Shown here: positions 8,477-17,636 of the stretch, one piece after another
Position numbering within the stretch: the stretch's first letter is position 1
How the letters are laid out: every line of letters begins with the position of its first letter
DNA from: Campylobacter sp. RM16189
Lineage (GTDB): Bacteria > Campylobacterota > Campylobacteria > Campylobacterales > Campylobacteraceae
Length of the DNA stretch: 64,000 bases
Direction: 5' to 3'
Assembly (NCBI RefSeq): GCF_012978815.1
Contig: NZ_LIWR01000007.1
Location: 1-64,000 of the forward strand
Notes under the pieces: generated by a model
What the model saw: only the letters and a program-made list of their open reading frames with translations
Database searches by the model: none
What the model was told of the DNA's origin: nothing
Program-made: the position numbers and the translations under genes

Positions 8477-10280
8477 CGCAAAAGATAAAGAAGACTTAAA
8501 TAAAATCGGGATTTTTACTCTGCTTGATCTGGCTCTAAAAATCCCGAAAAACTACGACGATACCACGCTTACAAATACTCCTAAAGATGGTAGTGTGAGC
8601 GTGGAAGTGGAGATAAAAAACTCATATAGACAAAATGGGATTTTGCATATTGTAAGCTGGTGCGAAAGCTGGTCTACAAATATAAAGATAGTGATTTTTA
8701 ATGCGAAAGCCTGGCACTTTGGAGCTTTTAAGCTCCATAAGAAAATATATATTAACGGCAAGTGTTCCTATGCTTTTGGCGGATGGCAGATAACAAATCC
8801 CAAGATTATCACTAAAATAAATGAAATATTACCCAAATACAAACTGAATTTGCGTGACGATAGATTTCGCTCTTTGATCGATAAATATATCAAATTTGAA
8901 AATTTGATATCTGATGGGCTAAGTCAAAACGAAGCCGAGTTTTTAACCAAAATTCACAAAAATGATGAAAATAGCGTGATTTTAATAGATGAATTAAATA
9001 AAAATGGCTATGGAGCTGAGATTTTAAAATTTGTAGAAATCTATAACTATCTAAAAAAACTAAGCGCTAAAAAGAGAAATTTTAAAGCAAACGATATAGA
9101 AATTTTTGATATTGTGGGATGGATAAGCTCTTTGCCCTTTAGCCTTACAAGCGATCAAGAAAAGGCTATAGCTGATATAAGGGCTGATTTTAGTGGCTTT
9201 GAGGCTAAAAGACGCGTTGTTATGGGTGATGTAGGAAGCGGCAAGACGGTTGTCATCCTTGCGTCTGCTTTGATGGTTTATCCAAAAACTGCCGTTGTGA
9301 TGGCACCTACGTCTATCTTAGCCGAGCAAATTTATGATGAAGCTGTTAGGCTTTTGCCAAATTTTATGAAGATAAAACTTGTAAAAAGTGGCGAAAAAGA
9401 GCCTAAATTTGATGGTGTAAATTTAATAATAGGCACTCATGTACTGCTTTATAACGAGCTTCCAAAGGCGGCAGTCGTTATGATAGATGAGCAGCATCGC
9501 TTCGGCTCAAACCAGCGTGAGAAGATCAATCAGCTCGTTAAAGACGGGCAAAATTACGCTCATGTGATACAGTTTTCCGCTACGCCGATACCGCGCACGC
9601 TTAGCATGATACAAAGCTCGTTTGTGGAATTTAGTTTTTTAAAGCAGATGCCTTTTAAAAAAAATATCCATTCGCAAATTTTGCAAAGTGGCGATTTTGA
9701 AACGCTTATAAAACATATTAGAAGAGAAATTGCAAATCAAAAACAGGTCATAATAGTCTATCCTTTGGTAGAGATCAGTGAGAGCTCAAACTATCAGAGT
9801 TTAAGCGAAGCCCAAGGATTTTGGCTTAAAAATTTTAAAAATGTCTTTATAACTCATGGAAAAGATAGGGAGAAAGAGCAAATTTTACGTGAATTTAGGG
9901 CTAATGGCGATATCTTGCTCTCTACCACGGTTGTGGAGGTTGGTATATCTTTGCCAAGACTTAGCACTATCGTGGTCGTTGGAGCTGAGAGGCTTGGGCT
10001 TGCCACGCTTCATCAGCTTCGAGGCAGAGTAGGTAGGCAAGGCGGGGAGGGCTTTTGCTTTCTTTTTACCAAGCTTAAAAATCCGCCGGAGAGACTAAAG
10101 GAGTTCTGTGCTACTCTTGACGGATTTCAAATCGCCGAAATAGATCTTAAAAACCGTCAGAGTGGCGATATTTTGGGCGGAGCTTTTCAACATGGAGCTA
10201 CTTTTGAATACTATGATTTTGAAGAGCATATTACTCAAAGTGCAAAAAAACGCCTACGTATGCAAACAAAAATGATTTAA
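8466..10280 (+). CDS. recG: ATP-dependent DNA helicase RecG
   Basis: Branch-migration helicase that remodels stalled forks and Holliday junctions. Visible motifs include Walker A GDVGSGKT near residue 255, the RecG-type DExH box DEQHRFG near 340, FSATPIPRT (motif III), and QLRGRVGRQG (motif VI). At 604 residues it is short, as in Campylobacterota, with a reduced N-terminal wedge domain. I prefer ATG 8466 (MKFDAKDK) to the in-frame ATG 8451, because the latter adds only five residues inside the upstream gene; neither has a clear ribosome site, so coupling to the upstream gene is likely. Confidence 0.93.
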   Translation: MKFDAKDKEDLNKIGIFTLLDLALKIPKNYDDTTLTNTPKDGSVSVEVEIKNSYRQNGILHIVSWCESWSTNIKIVIFNAKAWHFGAFKLHKKIYINGKCSYAFGGWQITNPKIITKINEILPKYKLNLRDDRFRSLIDKYIKFENLISDGLSQNEAEFLTKIHKNDENSVILIDELNKNGYGAEILKFVEIYNYLKKLSAKKRNFKANDIEIFDIVGWISSLPFSLTSDQEKAIADIRADFSGFEAKRRVVMGDVGSGKTVVILASALMVYPKTAVVMAPTSILAEQIYDEAVRLLPNFMKIKLVKSGEKEPKFDGVNLIIGTHVLLYNELPKAAVVMIDEQHRFGSNQREKINQLVKDGQNYAHVIQFSATPIPRTLSMIQSSFVEFSFLKQMPFKKNIHSQILQSGDFETLIKHIRREIANQKQVIIVYPLVEISESSNYQSLSEAQGFWLKNFKNVFITHGKDREKEQILREFRANGDILLSTTVVEVGISLPRLSTIVVVGAERLGLATLHQLRGRVGRQGGEGFCFLFTKLKNPPERLKEFCATLDGFQIAEIDLKNRQSGDILGGAFQHGATFEYYDFEEHITQSAKKRLRMQTKMI

Positions 10281-10291
10281 AGGGGATGATG

Positions 10292-10507
10292 ATGCCATTT
10301 ATAAATATTAGAGTAACCAAAGAAAATAACGAGCCTACGACAGAGCAAAAGCAAAAACTGATTGCCGGTGTAACTCAGCTAGTGGCGGAAATTTTAGGTA
10401 GGAGTAAGGCTTCGACAGTTGTGATAATAGATGAGGTTGATAGTGACAACTACGGACTCGGCGGTGAAGCAATCACAAATTTAAGAGCTAAAAGCAGGAT
10501 AAATTAA
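10292..10507 (+). CDS. 4-oxalocrotonate tautomerase-family protein
   Basis: 71-residue protein of the tautomerase superfamily. The start is set by chemistry: only ATG 10292 places Pro directly after the initiator Met (MPFINIRVT), which becomes the N-terminal catalytic base Pro1. Two in-frame ATG codons lie just upstream (10286, 10289), but AAGGGG at 10280-10285 is spaced well for 10292. Arg39-type and C-terminal hydrophobic features fit the small 4-OT class that forms hexamers. The physiological substrate is unknown. It follows recG by 11 bases and is probably the last gene of the mqnC operon. Confidence 0.85.
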   Translation: MPFINIRVTKENNEPTTEQKQKLIAGVTQLVAEILGRSKASTVVIIDEVDSDNYGLGGEAITNLRAKSRIN

Positions 10508-10524
10508 GAGTAGGTTAAGATAGA

Positions 10525-10544
10525 AGAGCGGATCTTTCCGCTCT
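10525..10544. terminator. Bidirectional terminator between tautomerase gene and hpf
   Basis: An 8-bp perfect stem, AGAGCGGA / TCCGCTCT with a TCTT loop, lies between two convergent genes. AT-rich sequence flanks both sides (TAAATTTTAAT on plus). Confidence 0.8.
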
Positions 10545-10549
10545 AAATT

Positions 10550-11077
10550 TTAATAAAGTCCAAATTTGCCATCAGTGCGCTTATATATTACACGCATCCT
10601 TGCGTCTATATCGTTAAATACGTAAAATTGCATTTCGCTATTTTTTAACTTCTCTAAAGCATCTTCTATCTCAAGCGGTTTGTAAAGCTCTAGTTCCATA
10701 GGTATTATCTCGTCGACACCCTCCACAGGCTCATCTGCAATTCTGGCTCTTATCTCCTTGCCTTCGTCTTTGTTTTTGACCGTTGTCATCTTGTCGTGCT
10801 CTCTTCTTAGAACCTTTGAGGCGCGATCTACTGCCAAATCAACTGCTGCGTATAAATCTTTATCTTTTTGGCGTATTACTATAGTGTCTTTTCTTGCTAA
10901 ATTTATCGCAAATTCTACTGAAAAGCCCTTTTTGCCGTTTTTTTCATCTGCCGAGATGACGCAACGTCCTGAAATGATGTCGAGATTATATTTTCCAAGA
11001 GCGTCAAATGCGTTCTCTACATAACCTTTTATAGAGTCTGTTAGTTCAAATTGTTTACCTACAATGCTTGTGTTCAT
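10550..11077 (-). CDS. hpf: Ribosome hibernation promoting factor, long form
   Basis: 175 residues. The N-terminal S30AE domain (about 1-100) resembles YfiA/HPF and binds the 30S decoding groove. A linker and a C-terminal dimerisation domain (about 118-175, ending in RMRVIYKRTDGKFGLY) identify the long form that joins two 70S ribosomes into 100S dimers in stationary phase. The ATG at 11077 has AAGGAG seven to twelve bases upstream. An extended -10 element lies just upstream. It is monocistronic, convergent with the tautomerase gene. Confidence 0.93.
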   Translation of the reverse strand: MNTSIVGKQFELTDSIKGYVENAFDALGKYNLDIISGRCVISADEKNGKKGFSVEFAINLARKDTIVIRQKDKDLYAAVDLAVDRASKVLRREHDKMTTVKNKDEGKEIRARIADEPVEGVDEIIPMELELYKPLEIEDALEKLKNSEMQFYVFNDIDARMRVIYKRTDGKFGLY

Positions 11078-11107
11078 TATATGGCTCCTTTATTAGAAAT
11101 GTGCCAT

Positions 11108-11113
11108 ATTATA
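11108..11113 (-). promoter_or_regulatory. Extended -10 promoter of hpf
   Basis: On the minus strand the sequence reads TGTTATAAT (TGn plus consensus TATAAT), the usual Campylobacter sigma-70 form without a -35 box. Transcription would begin about base 11101, giving a leader of roughly 24 bases. The same segment carries an ATATGGC / GCCATAT inverted repeat (11079-11085, 11103-11109) flanking the ribosome site. Confidence 0.7.
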
Positions 11114-11120
11114 ACACATA

Positions 11121-11582
11121 TTAGAGCTTTTGAATAGTACGTCTATGGAATCTAATAGGGGTATTTGTGATAGCTTGATTTGCTGTTACTGTAACATCAA
11201 GTATTACTGTGCCTTTAGACGCATCTGTGGATATAGCTGTGCCGCAACCATTAATATCACCAAAAATTTCAACTACTTCAACCTGGATAGTAAATAGTGG
11301 ATTGGTGTTGTCTGGAAAATTTAAAGGATTTGGTGTAAAAATACGCCTATCTCCACCTGTTGCCGTAGGACAATTGGCTGTTGTAGAGTCAAATTTGCGT
11401 TCGAGCAAGTTCATTACAGCTATCTCTGTTGCACCTTGTGCTAAAAGCTCGGCTTGCTCCCTTAAAAATATATCGGTAGTATGTTTTGCTGTAGAAGTCG
11501 ATAGACTGAGTGCAAACGCTCCAAGAGTGGCTACTAAAACCATAAAAAATATCGCCATAATCATTGTAAATCCGCGTCTCAT
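11121..11582 (-). CDS. Minor prepilin-like protein without Glu5 (PilX/GspK-like)
   Basis: 153 residues from ATG 11582 (MRRGFTMIMA). A type IV prepilin leader MRRG is followed by a mature N-terminus starting Phe and an unbroken hydrophobic helix of about 20 residues. Mature position 5, almost always Glu in pilins, is Met here; loss of Glu5 is characteristic of GspK-type tip pseudopilins and some PilX-like proteins. The start overlaps the preceding stop as TAATG, indicating translational coupling. An alternative upstream ATG (11606) would put eight residues before the leader and is unlikely. Two cysteines in the C-terminal part may form a disulphide. Last gene of the fliW-led minus-strand cluster. 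Confidence 0.75.
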   Translation of the reverse strand: MRRGFTMIMAIFFMVLVATLGAFALSLSTSTAKHTTDIFLREQAELLAQGATEIAVMNLLERKFDSTTANCPTATGGDRRIFTPNPLNFPDNTNPLFTIQVEVVEIFGDINGCGTAISTDASKGTVILDVTVTANQAITNTPIRFHRRTIQKL

Positions 11583-12511
11583 TAGTATATCGCCTTTGTC
11601 TTGCATACGGTGGATTCCTCTTCGCCATTACCAAGTGACCTGCCAGCATCTCTTATACATAGTTTAAGCACTATCATGCCATTTACTTCCGTAAAATTAA
11701 ATCTGGTAACGTTTGTTGCAATTATAACACTGTTTGAATTTTTACCATTATATTGGTTGTCCTCTCCTAATAACCATGGACGATAGTTGTAATGCAATAT
11801 CAAATCAGAGTCGCCGTTAGCAGAAGGAGTTCCTGGAACAATAGCATAAGCAGTATGGAGTAAGTAATAATACTCTGATATATCAGTTCCTTTGTATGTG
11901 GACATAGTCAAATTTGTAGTGCTACCTGTTGTAGTATTGACTATCCCTATTGAATTCGCATCTGTCTTGTTATAGCCAAAAGATGTATCAATCTTGGCTC
12001 CTAGGCCTCTAAAGAAAATTCCGACTGTATTATTGCTTAAATTGGCTTTGCTTGTAGTGGCATCAACTCTAGTAAGATCGGATATTGTTTGATTAGCGGA
12101 TGTAAGATCGCTCCCCGGGGTTTCTAGTGTTCCTGCACCTGTGCCAGTTCCTGTTTTAGTTGTATTGGGATGATTTAGGTCTATAAAACCACTCCATCCT
12201 CCATCTTGAAAGCTTTCATAGCTGTAGCTTATCCACTCTAAGATAGTGTAGTCTTGATTAAGTCCTGCATCAGAAGTAGATACAAATTCTCCCGTAGGCT
12301 TTCTGCCTATAGTTGATCCTTTAACTCTAAACATAAGTCTTTTGGAAATTTGTTCTAAAACTATCTCAGTTTGAGCCTCAAGAGTATTTATCGCTCTACT
12401 TTGTAAATATCCTCTGTATATATTTAGTATTATGTCTGTGCTTAGAACTGAAATAATACCTGTAATAACTAAAACCACTATCAGTTCAAGAAGTGTAAAA
12501 GCTTTTTTCAT
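11582..12511 (-). CDS. Minor prepilin-like protein (PilW/GspJ-like)
   Basis: 309 residues from ATG 12511 (MKKAFTLLELIVVLVITGI), a textbook prepilin N-terminus with Glu5 and a long hydrophobic helix, except that the residue before the cleavage site is Ala, not the usual Gly. Its length is well above a major pilin and similar to PilW or GspJ. The rest is Ser/Thr/Asn-rich and probably beta-structured. The start overlaps the previous stop as TAATG; an ATG two codons upstream (12517) is also in frame. Likely a minor subunit of a pilus or pseudopilus in the inner membrane and periplasm. The specific PilW assignment is by length and gene order only. Confidence 0.75.
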   Translation of the reverse strand: MKKAFTLLELIVVLVITGIISVLSTDIILNIYRGYLQSRAINTLEAQTEIVLEQISKRLMFRVKGSTIGRKPTGEFVSTSDAGLNQDYTILEWISYSYESFQDGGWSGFIDLNHPNTTKTGTGTGAGTLETPGSDLTSANQTISDLTRVDATTSKANLSNNTVGIFFRGLGAKIDTSFGYNKTDANSIGIVNTTTGSTTNLTMSTYKGTDISEYYYLLHTAYAIVPGTPSANGDSDLILHYNYRPWLLGEDNQYNGKNSNSVIIATNVTRFNFTEVNGMIVLKLCIRDAGRSLGNGEEESTVCKTKAIY

Positions 12512-13104
12512 TACCATGATCTTGTCTGTATTTTAGGGCTATCGCCTATGTTTGCCGAATATGCCCTAAGCACTATGTTTGTATCCGGGATAGTGTGTGC
12601 GGTTGTGTTTATTTCTATGACTTTGATGTTATTATTTGTCGCTCCTGTCATGTCTTTTTTATCAACCTTTGTTTTCATTGTTGCACTTACTACATTATCC
12701 CTGTTGTATGTTGTGGTTTTTGAACTTACATTAAAATCCAATGATTTATTACTATCAAACGAACTTATACTTTTTTCTACCAAAGCCAAGCAATCATCTC
12801 CTGATTTATTTGAAAAAGTTCTTCTATTGCTTGTTGAAATTGAATTTTTTGTGTAAAAATTATCTGCAGGATTGCCATTAAAAATAGGAGTAGAGTTACC
12901 TATAAGAGAAGTGTTATTCTCGCATCCCCACGGTGCTTTAAGTATAAGAGCCATACGTGTTTTAGTATCCATTACACTTTGTTGGATTATGGCTGATGTA
13001 TTGTTTTTTGCATTTTGCATTACTATAGTGGGAATAGATAAAAAAACTATTCCCATTACTACGATAGAAATTACAAGCTCAAGCAAAGAAAACCCGCGTC
13101 TCAT
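12511..13104 (-). CDS. Minor prepilin-like protein (PilV/GspI-like)
   Basis: 197 residues beginning MRRGFSLLELVISIVVMGIV: a short basic leader, Gly-Phe cleavage site, Glu5 and a hydrophobic helix, all expected of a type IV prepilin processed by a PilD-type peptidase. Starts four bases after the large 1319-residue gene and couples to the next prepilin gene through TAATG. The soluble domain contains two or three cysteines and many Asn/Ser/Thr. Campylobacter uses related pseudopilins (Cts proteins) for DNA uptake, and from memory ctsT sits near fliW in C. jejuni, so a competence role is an alternative. Confidence 0.77.
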   Translation of the reverse strand: MRRGFSLLELVISIVVMGIVFLSIPTIVMQNAKNNTSAIIQQSVMDTKTRMALILKAPWGCENNTSLIGNSTPIFNGNPADNFYTKNSISTSNRRTFSNKSGDDCLALVEKSISSFDSNKSLDFNVSSKTTTYNRDNVVSATMKTKVDKKDMTGATNNNIKVIEINTTAHTIPDTNIVLRAYSANIGDSPKIQTRSW

Positions 13105-13108
13105 ATTA

Positions 13109-16100
13109 TTACCATTCCAGCCTTCTATTTGTTTGGCTTGGTATGTCCTCTAATTTGCTTCCGCCTATTACGGAACCTACGCCGGCTTTATTTTCGCCTT
13201 TTTTATTTAGAGATTGTCCTCCCCATACGGTACCATCCGTAAATTCTACTATAAAATCATTTGTCTTTGCATTGCTATCTACTTGATTAAACAAAAGCCA
13301 AGACGAGGCTTCCATCTTTATAGTATCAGAACCCGGAATAGAGCTTGATAAAAATATTTTTTCAATACCATCTTGCACGGATTTTGTTACGGATACATTC
13401 GTAGAAGGAGAATTTGGTTTATAGTTTTTGACTTCTCCCATGTTTATATCATCGTGTTCTTTATTGACAAACCAATTGGTTTGATCCGGAAATAATTCGG
13501 CATTTTTTGCTATAGTGTATTTATCCGTATCACAAAGATTGCAGTATACGCCAAAATATACATTGTGATCAAACCCTTTCTTAGGACCCTTGCCTTTAGT
13601 GGCATATACTCTACCATAATAAAAATCAGCATTAGTTTCATTGCTTGGTTTTGAATATATTGCGCCAGCTACTCCATTTGTATCTGATATATTATTAAAA
13701 GTAAATATATTGCTATTTACGGCAAAAGGATTCCTTGGGCTTGTAATATTTTTATCAAAATTAAACCTTACTTCTCCGCTTGCGATCGCTGTAGAATCAC
13801 TAAAGGCTGTATTTAATATTTGATATTGCCCAGTGTTGCCAGTACCCGTTATCGTTTTTCTAATATTTAAATTGGTTGTATCATCAAAAAATAAAAGATC
13901 ATTTTTTAATTCGGCTATATTTGTTATATCTTTTCCATTGTTGCCTATTTTATATTCAGGTATTAGTTGATCTATATCTAATGTAAAATTTACATTATTG
14001 GCATAGCAGCTTCTTGTATATAGTTTGGCTATACTTTTCGCCGCATCATCAATTCTTGCTTTTGTATCAAACAATACTCTAGCATACATTCCTGAATCGC
14101 TTGAAGTATATGTCATATTGTTTTCGAAATTTGAAACAGTGACGTTATCTATAAATATGTCATTAGGCAGGAAAGTAAAGTTAAAAGTCGATTTGATATC
14201 ACAACCTATCTTTCCTTCCGCATTTGGGGTAGTTGAATCACTATCGGCTATACAGTCGCCAGAGACTCGGTCTACAAGTGTAAAGGATGAGTCTTGTAGT
14301 GTGAGTTTTGCAGGACCTATGTCTGGGTAAGAGAAATTTATTGCACCTGATTTATAAAAATTTGCTTTACCCTCATTAAAATCAGCTCTTATTTTGTGAC
14401 CTGTTATTTCTGATAACACACTAGAATTTATATTATTTATGCATATCTCATTTGGATTTGGCGCTAGCTGGACTATATTTGATATAGAGCCCTTGCCTGG
14501 AGCTATTTCGATAGATTCTGTTTGTAAATCTCTAGTATATCCGGTGGCTATATTGTCTTGCTTGAATACTGCCACAACTCCTGTGTCAGAATAGTTTCTG
14601 CCTCCTATTAAATTCTTTAAATTAGCATCAGATAGAAAACTATTAGATGAAGTATTATACATCCTAAATTTTTCTGGTCTTACAGAGAATCTATCTGAAA
14701 GACAATTTACTATAATCTTCTTTTTGGGTGTTGCGGTAGGATCTTGTGGGTCTATAACGGGATCTTGAGCCGGATCTATATAAGATAGTCTAAATGTCAA
14801 TGATGGATAAACATTATTTATCAATAGTTTATCTTGTGGTATTTCTATCATTCCTGTGTTTTTATTAAATTTTAGACCTTCTATTTTAGGCACTATAGAG
14901 TCACTGTCACAATCCTCAACTACTTCAACACTTACTTCTAAATCCTCAGATGGACCTTTGGGAGTTTCGTTGTCTTTTAGTTTTTCATGCATATAGACAA
15001 TTTTGGTATTAAATCCCTTTCCTGCAAGCTGTGTATAAAGGCGCTCCGAATCACCTTTTTTAGTAAAATTATGATTGACCGCTTTAAATTCAGCTATATT
15101 AAAAATAGACAAGAAGTAGTCTTTCTTTTCACATTTTTTTATAATTATTCCATCATTGTATTCAAGATTAAGAGCGTCGTTAGAAAATGATGCTTTGTAT
15201 GTAGATTCTTTAAAAGTCTCATTTAGTACTATATCGTATCTGATAAAAGCACTATCTGTAGGATCAAGCTTTCCACCATTACTATTATTGGCTCCTTGTC
15301 CTATATTTATTTTAATACCATTTGCGATCTTTTTTTGAAGATCTGTATTATCTGGATTATGCGAACCTAACAAAAAGCTAGAATCCCCTTGTTTGTACTT
15401 GTAAATATATGTACTATTATTATCATATTTTCCACTTGTAGGATCTGTACTTGCAATTATTGATAGTTTTTCTACTCTTTCGTTTGTTTTATTTTTTATG
15501 CTAAGCTCAACTCTTAAAATATCATCTTTTTTTAAAATTGTTTTTGATCCGCTTGATTTGCTTACTTCTCTAAATGCTGCGTCATTATCGTTTTTTCTTT
15601 TATAAAACAATTTTTCTTCATAGCATACATTCGGCACATATAGATCTGTAGAGAATGCAACTAAGCCTACTGTGGCTTCATCTCCCATTGAAGAACCTCC
15701 TTGAGAAACAACTTTGGCGCTTAGTTTTGCATATGCATGAGTTTGACCATTGTCCATTAGTGAAGAAATATCATATATGTCTAGATCCATACTTGCATTG
15801 TATATTTTATTTGAATTCATATGTTCGTTAAATCTAGCAATTGTACTATTAAACTGAGAACCTTTTGGATTTATTGAATTTGCGCCGGCAACATATACTG
15901 AATCATCATCCGAGTATGAATCATTTTGATTTTTTTTGAGCTGAATATTTTCAGCAGGTATCTCTTTGGCCGCCCCAAAGGATAAGATTGTCAAAGACGC
16001 ATCAAAATCACCATGTATTGGAGTATAAAAATCTTTAAATTCCATTTCTGTACTAGCATCTCCTACTAGAGGAGTTAATACTTTAATTCCATCGTATATA

Positions 16101-17068
16101 TTTATACCTTTTGGCTTTACATTATGATTTTCTGTGGTACCAAAATCATATACTATAACAAGCGCCCATCCTCCATAAGTAGGAGAGGCGACACCAGCAT
16201 ACCATTTTCCTTTAAGTGGATTAGTTGGATCATATAAAGATATAAAGCCTGGTATAAATGGTGGAGCACCATCATAAACTTTTATATCTCCAGCACTAAA
16301 TGTTCTTCGTCCTGCTGTGCCTAATGCTTTTTTAACTATATCTGTTACATCATAGCTGGCTTGATACTGAAATCTAAAACCTCTGTTGGTAAGCGAACCA
16401 AACCATTTTGTATCTTTTTCTAAAGCGTTTAGAGTTTTGTAATCCATTCCACCACTGTCGTTTGGGTATCCAAATTTTATCTTATTAAACCCTTTAATAT
16501 CTTCGAAGTATTTTTTTATAGTGTTTTCATAGCTATTCTGTTCTCTGCTCCATTTTTTTACTATGCTTGCTCCCCAGTATAATCTGGCGAATATTATTTT
16601 TTCTCCTGTTATTTTACTGTCTATACTTGCTCCTGTTTGATCTTTTCTATCTGAGAATTTAAATGTAGCTTTTGCGGAATTTGTTGTATATGAATTATCT
16701 TCTTTTTCAAATTCCACTTTTGTTATGGATGTTTTTTCTGTAGGATACTGCAGTGGACTCCATGGGTTGTAATTATAGTAAAAATTTTGTTGGCTATTTC
16801 CTATAGTTTTAACTACCGTAGCTCCTATAGTTTCTATATCTCCATAAATTACTTTTTTTTCAGATTTTTTCCCTCCGATTATTTCGTCTATTGTCCTTTT
16901 TGTTAAAGTTTTTTCTTCATTATTGTCTATGTATCCGTTACGACCAATTCCAGTGTCTGTAATTGTAATTATACTATGAGTAAAACCATCATTGTCATTA
17001 TGGTTTATTGCCAATAAGCTGATTTTTAGCATAAATATTGCAATCAGTAGAATTTTAAAATTTTTCAT
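13109..17068 (-). CDS. Large secreted protein encoded with minor pilins (candidate PilY1-like tip adhesin)
   Basis: 1319 residues with an N-terminal signal peptide (MKNFKILLIAIFMLKISLLA). Near residue 40 a loop DTGIGRNGYIDNNE resembles an EF-hand calcium site. Residues about 280-370 contain GWALVIVYDFG and INIYDG, a signature seen in beta-rich bacterial surface proteins. Later parts look like CARDB/DUF11-type beta domains (LRVELSIKNKTNERVEKLSI). There is no C-terminal membrane anchor, autotransporter barrel or RTX motif, so it probably reaches the surface another way. It lies 29 bases after fliW with a strong AAAGGAGAT site and 4 bases before three minor pilin genes. That arrangement recalls PilY1 encoded with PilV-PilW-PilX, but I see no PilY1 sequence motif: the link is inference from context. 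Confidence 0.6.
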   Translation of the reverse strand: MKNFKILLIAIFMLKISLLAINHNDNDGFTHSIITITDTGIGRNGYIDNNEEKTLTKRTIDEIIGGKKSEKKVIYGDIETIGATVVKTIGNSQQNFYYNYNPWSPLQYPTEKTSITKVEFEKEDNSYTTNSAKATFKFSDRKDQTGASIDSKITGEKIIFARLYWGASIVKKWSREQNSYENTIKKYFEDIKGFNKIKFGYPNDSGGMDYKTLNALEKDTKWFGSLTNRGFRFQYQASYDVTDIVKKALGTAGRRTFSAGDIKVYDGAPPFIPGFISLYDPTNPLKGKWYAGVASPTYGGWALVIVYDFGTTENHNVKPKGINIYDGIKVLTPLVGDASTEMEFKDFYTPIHGDFDASLTILSFGAAKEIPAENIQLKKNQNDSYSDDDSVYVAGANSINPKGSQFNSTIARFNEHMNSNKIYNASMDLDIYDISSLMDNGQTHAYAKLSAKVVSQGGSSMGDEATVGLVAFSTDLYVPNVCYEEKLFYKRKNDNDAAFREVSKSSGSKTILKKDDILRVELSIKNKTNERVEKLSIIASTDPTSGKYDNNSTYIYKYKQGDSSFLLGSHNPDNTDLQKKIANGIKINIGQGANNSNGGKLDPTDSAFIRYDIVLNETFKESTYKASFSNDALNLEYNDGIIIKKCEKKDYFLSIFNIAEFKAVNHNFTKKGDSERLYTQLAGKGFNTKIVYMHEKLKDNETPKGPSEDLEVSVEVVEDCDSDSIVPKIEGLKFNKNTGMIEIPQDKLLINNVYPSLTFRLSYIDPAQDPVIDPQDPTATPKKKIIVNCLSDRFSVRPEKFRMYNTSSNSFLSDANLKNLIGGRNYSDTGVVAVFKQDNIATGYTRDLQTESIEIAPGKGSISNIVQLAPNPNEICINNINSSVLSEITGHKIRADFNEGKANFYKSGAINFSYPDIGPAKLTLQDSSFTLVDRVSGDCIADSDSTTPNAEGKIGCDIKSTFNFTFLPNDIFIDNVTVSNFENNMTYTSSDSGMYARVLFDTKARIDDAAKSIAKLYTRSCYANNVNFTLDIDQLIPEYKIGNNGKDITNIAELKNDLLFFDDTTNLNIRKTITGTGNTGQYQILNTAFSDSTAIASGEVRFNFDKNITSPRNPFAVNSNIFTFNNISDTNGVAGAIYSKPSNETNADFYYGRVYATKGKGPKKGFDHNVYFGVYCNLCDTDKYTIAKNAELFPDQTNWFVNKEHDDINMGEVKNYKPNSPSTNVSVTKSVQDGIEKIFLSSSIPGSDTIKMEASSWLLFNQVDSNAKTNDFIVEFTDGTVWGGQSLNKKGENKAGVGSVIGGSKLEDIPSQTNRRLEW

Positions 17069-17097
17069 TTTATCTCCTTTTGGGAAAAGGCAGAATT

Positions 17098-17481
17098 TTA
17101 CTTTTGTATAAAATCTGAAATTTTCTCGGCTTGTTTATAGTATGGATAGCTATATACATCTAAAACCACCTGGGATAACGTCATATTGGTCATATTGCAT
17201 ACGATAGGAGCCATAAAATTTACAGTAGATGTCTCTATCGGGGTGCTTACAACCATGATGTTATATACTCTTAATTCGCTATTGTCGTTTATATCCATAA
17301 GTTCTTGGTAATATGTAGGTATTTCAAATTCATAATTTCTTAAAGCGTAAGGATTGATCATGGTAAAAGACGTATTATCGTCTTTACTTTGAAGCTTTAC
17401 AAAAAATTTATCAAGCTCCATAAGCTCCATAGTTTTTATATGCTCAAATCCTAAAATCGGGCTTTTTACTTCAAATACCAT
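17098..17481 (-). CDS. fliW: Flagellar assembly factor FliW
   Basis: 127 residues with the FliW signature: N-terminal F-x-x-P-I-L-G-F-E ([10 protein letters not shown]), central '[17 protein letters not shown]', and '[20 protein letters not shown]'. FliW binds the regulator CsrA and flagellin; in Campylobacter it releases CsrA repression of flaA translation according to flagellin level. The start is ATG 17481 with AGGAGAT just upstream. The gene is first in a minus-strand run leading into the large secreted protein and prepilins, with only 29 bases between, so pilus-like genes may share its transcript. Confidence 0.93.
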   Translation of the reverse strand: MVFEVKSPILGFEHIKTMELMELDKFFVKLQSKDDNTSFTMINPYALRNYEFEIPTYYQELMDINDNSELRVYNIMVVSTPIETSTVNFMAPIVCNMTNMTLSQVVLDVYSYPYYKQAEKISDFIQK

Positions 17482-17582
17482 AAATATCTCCTATAATTTT
17501 TAAAAATATTTTACTATGATTATATCAAAAATTTCAATGTATGAATAATAAAATATAAAAATATCTAAATTTATCGAAAAAT

Positions 17583-17594
17583 AACCGAATCGGT
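17583..17594. promoter_or_regulatory. Small palindrome in the fliW-bamD divergent spacer
   Basis: ACCGA-A-TCGGT (17584-17594) is a perfect 5-bp inverted repeat just upstream of a TAAAAT box that could be the bamD -10. The 155-bp spacer must carry both divergent promoters. Operator function is only a possibility; the repeat is short. Confidence 0.3.
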
Positions 17595-17636
17595 AGTAAA
17601 ATATACGGTTTTTTAAATCTTAAAATAAGGAATAAC

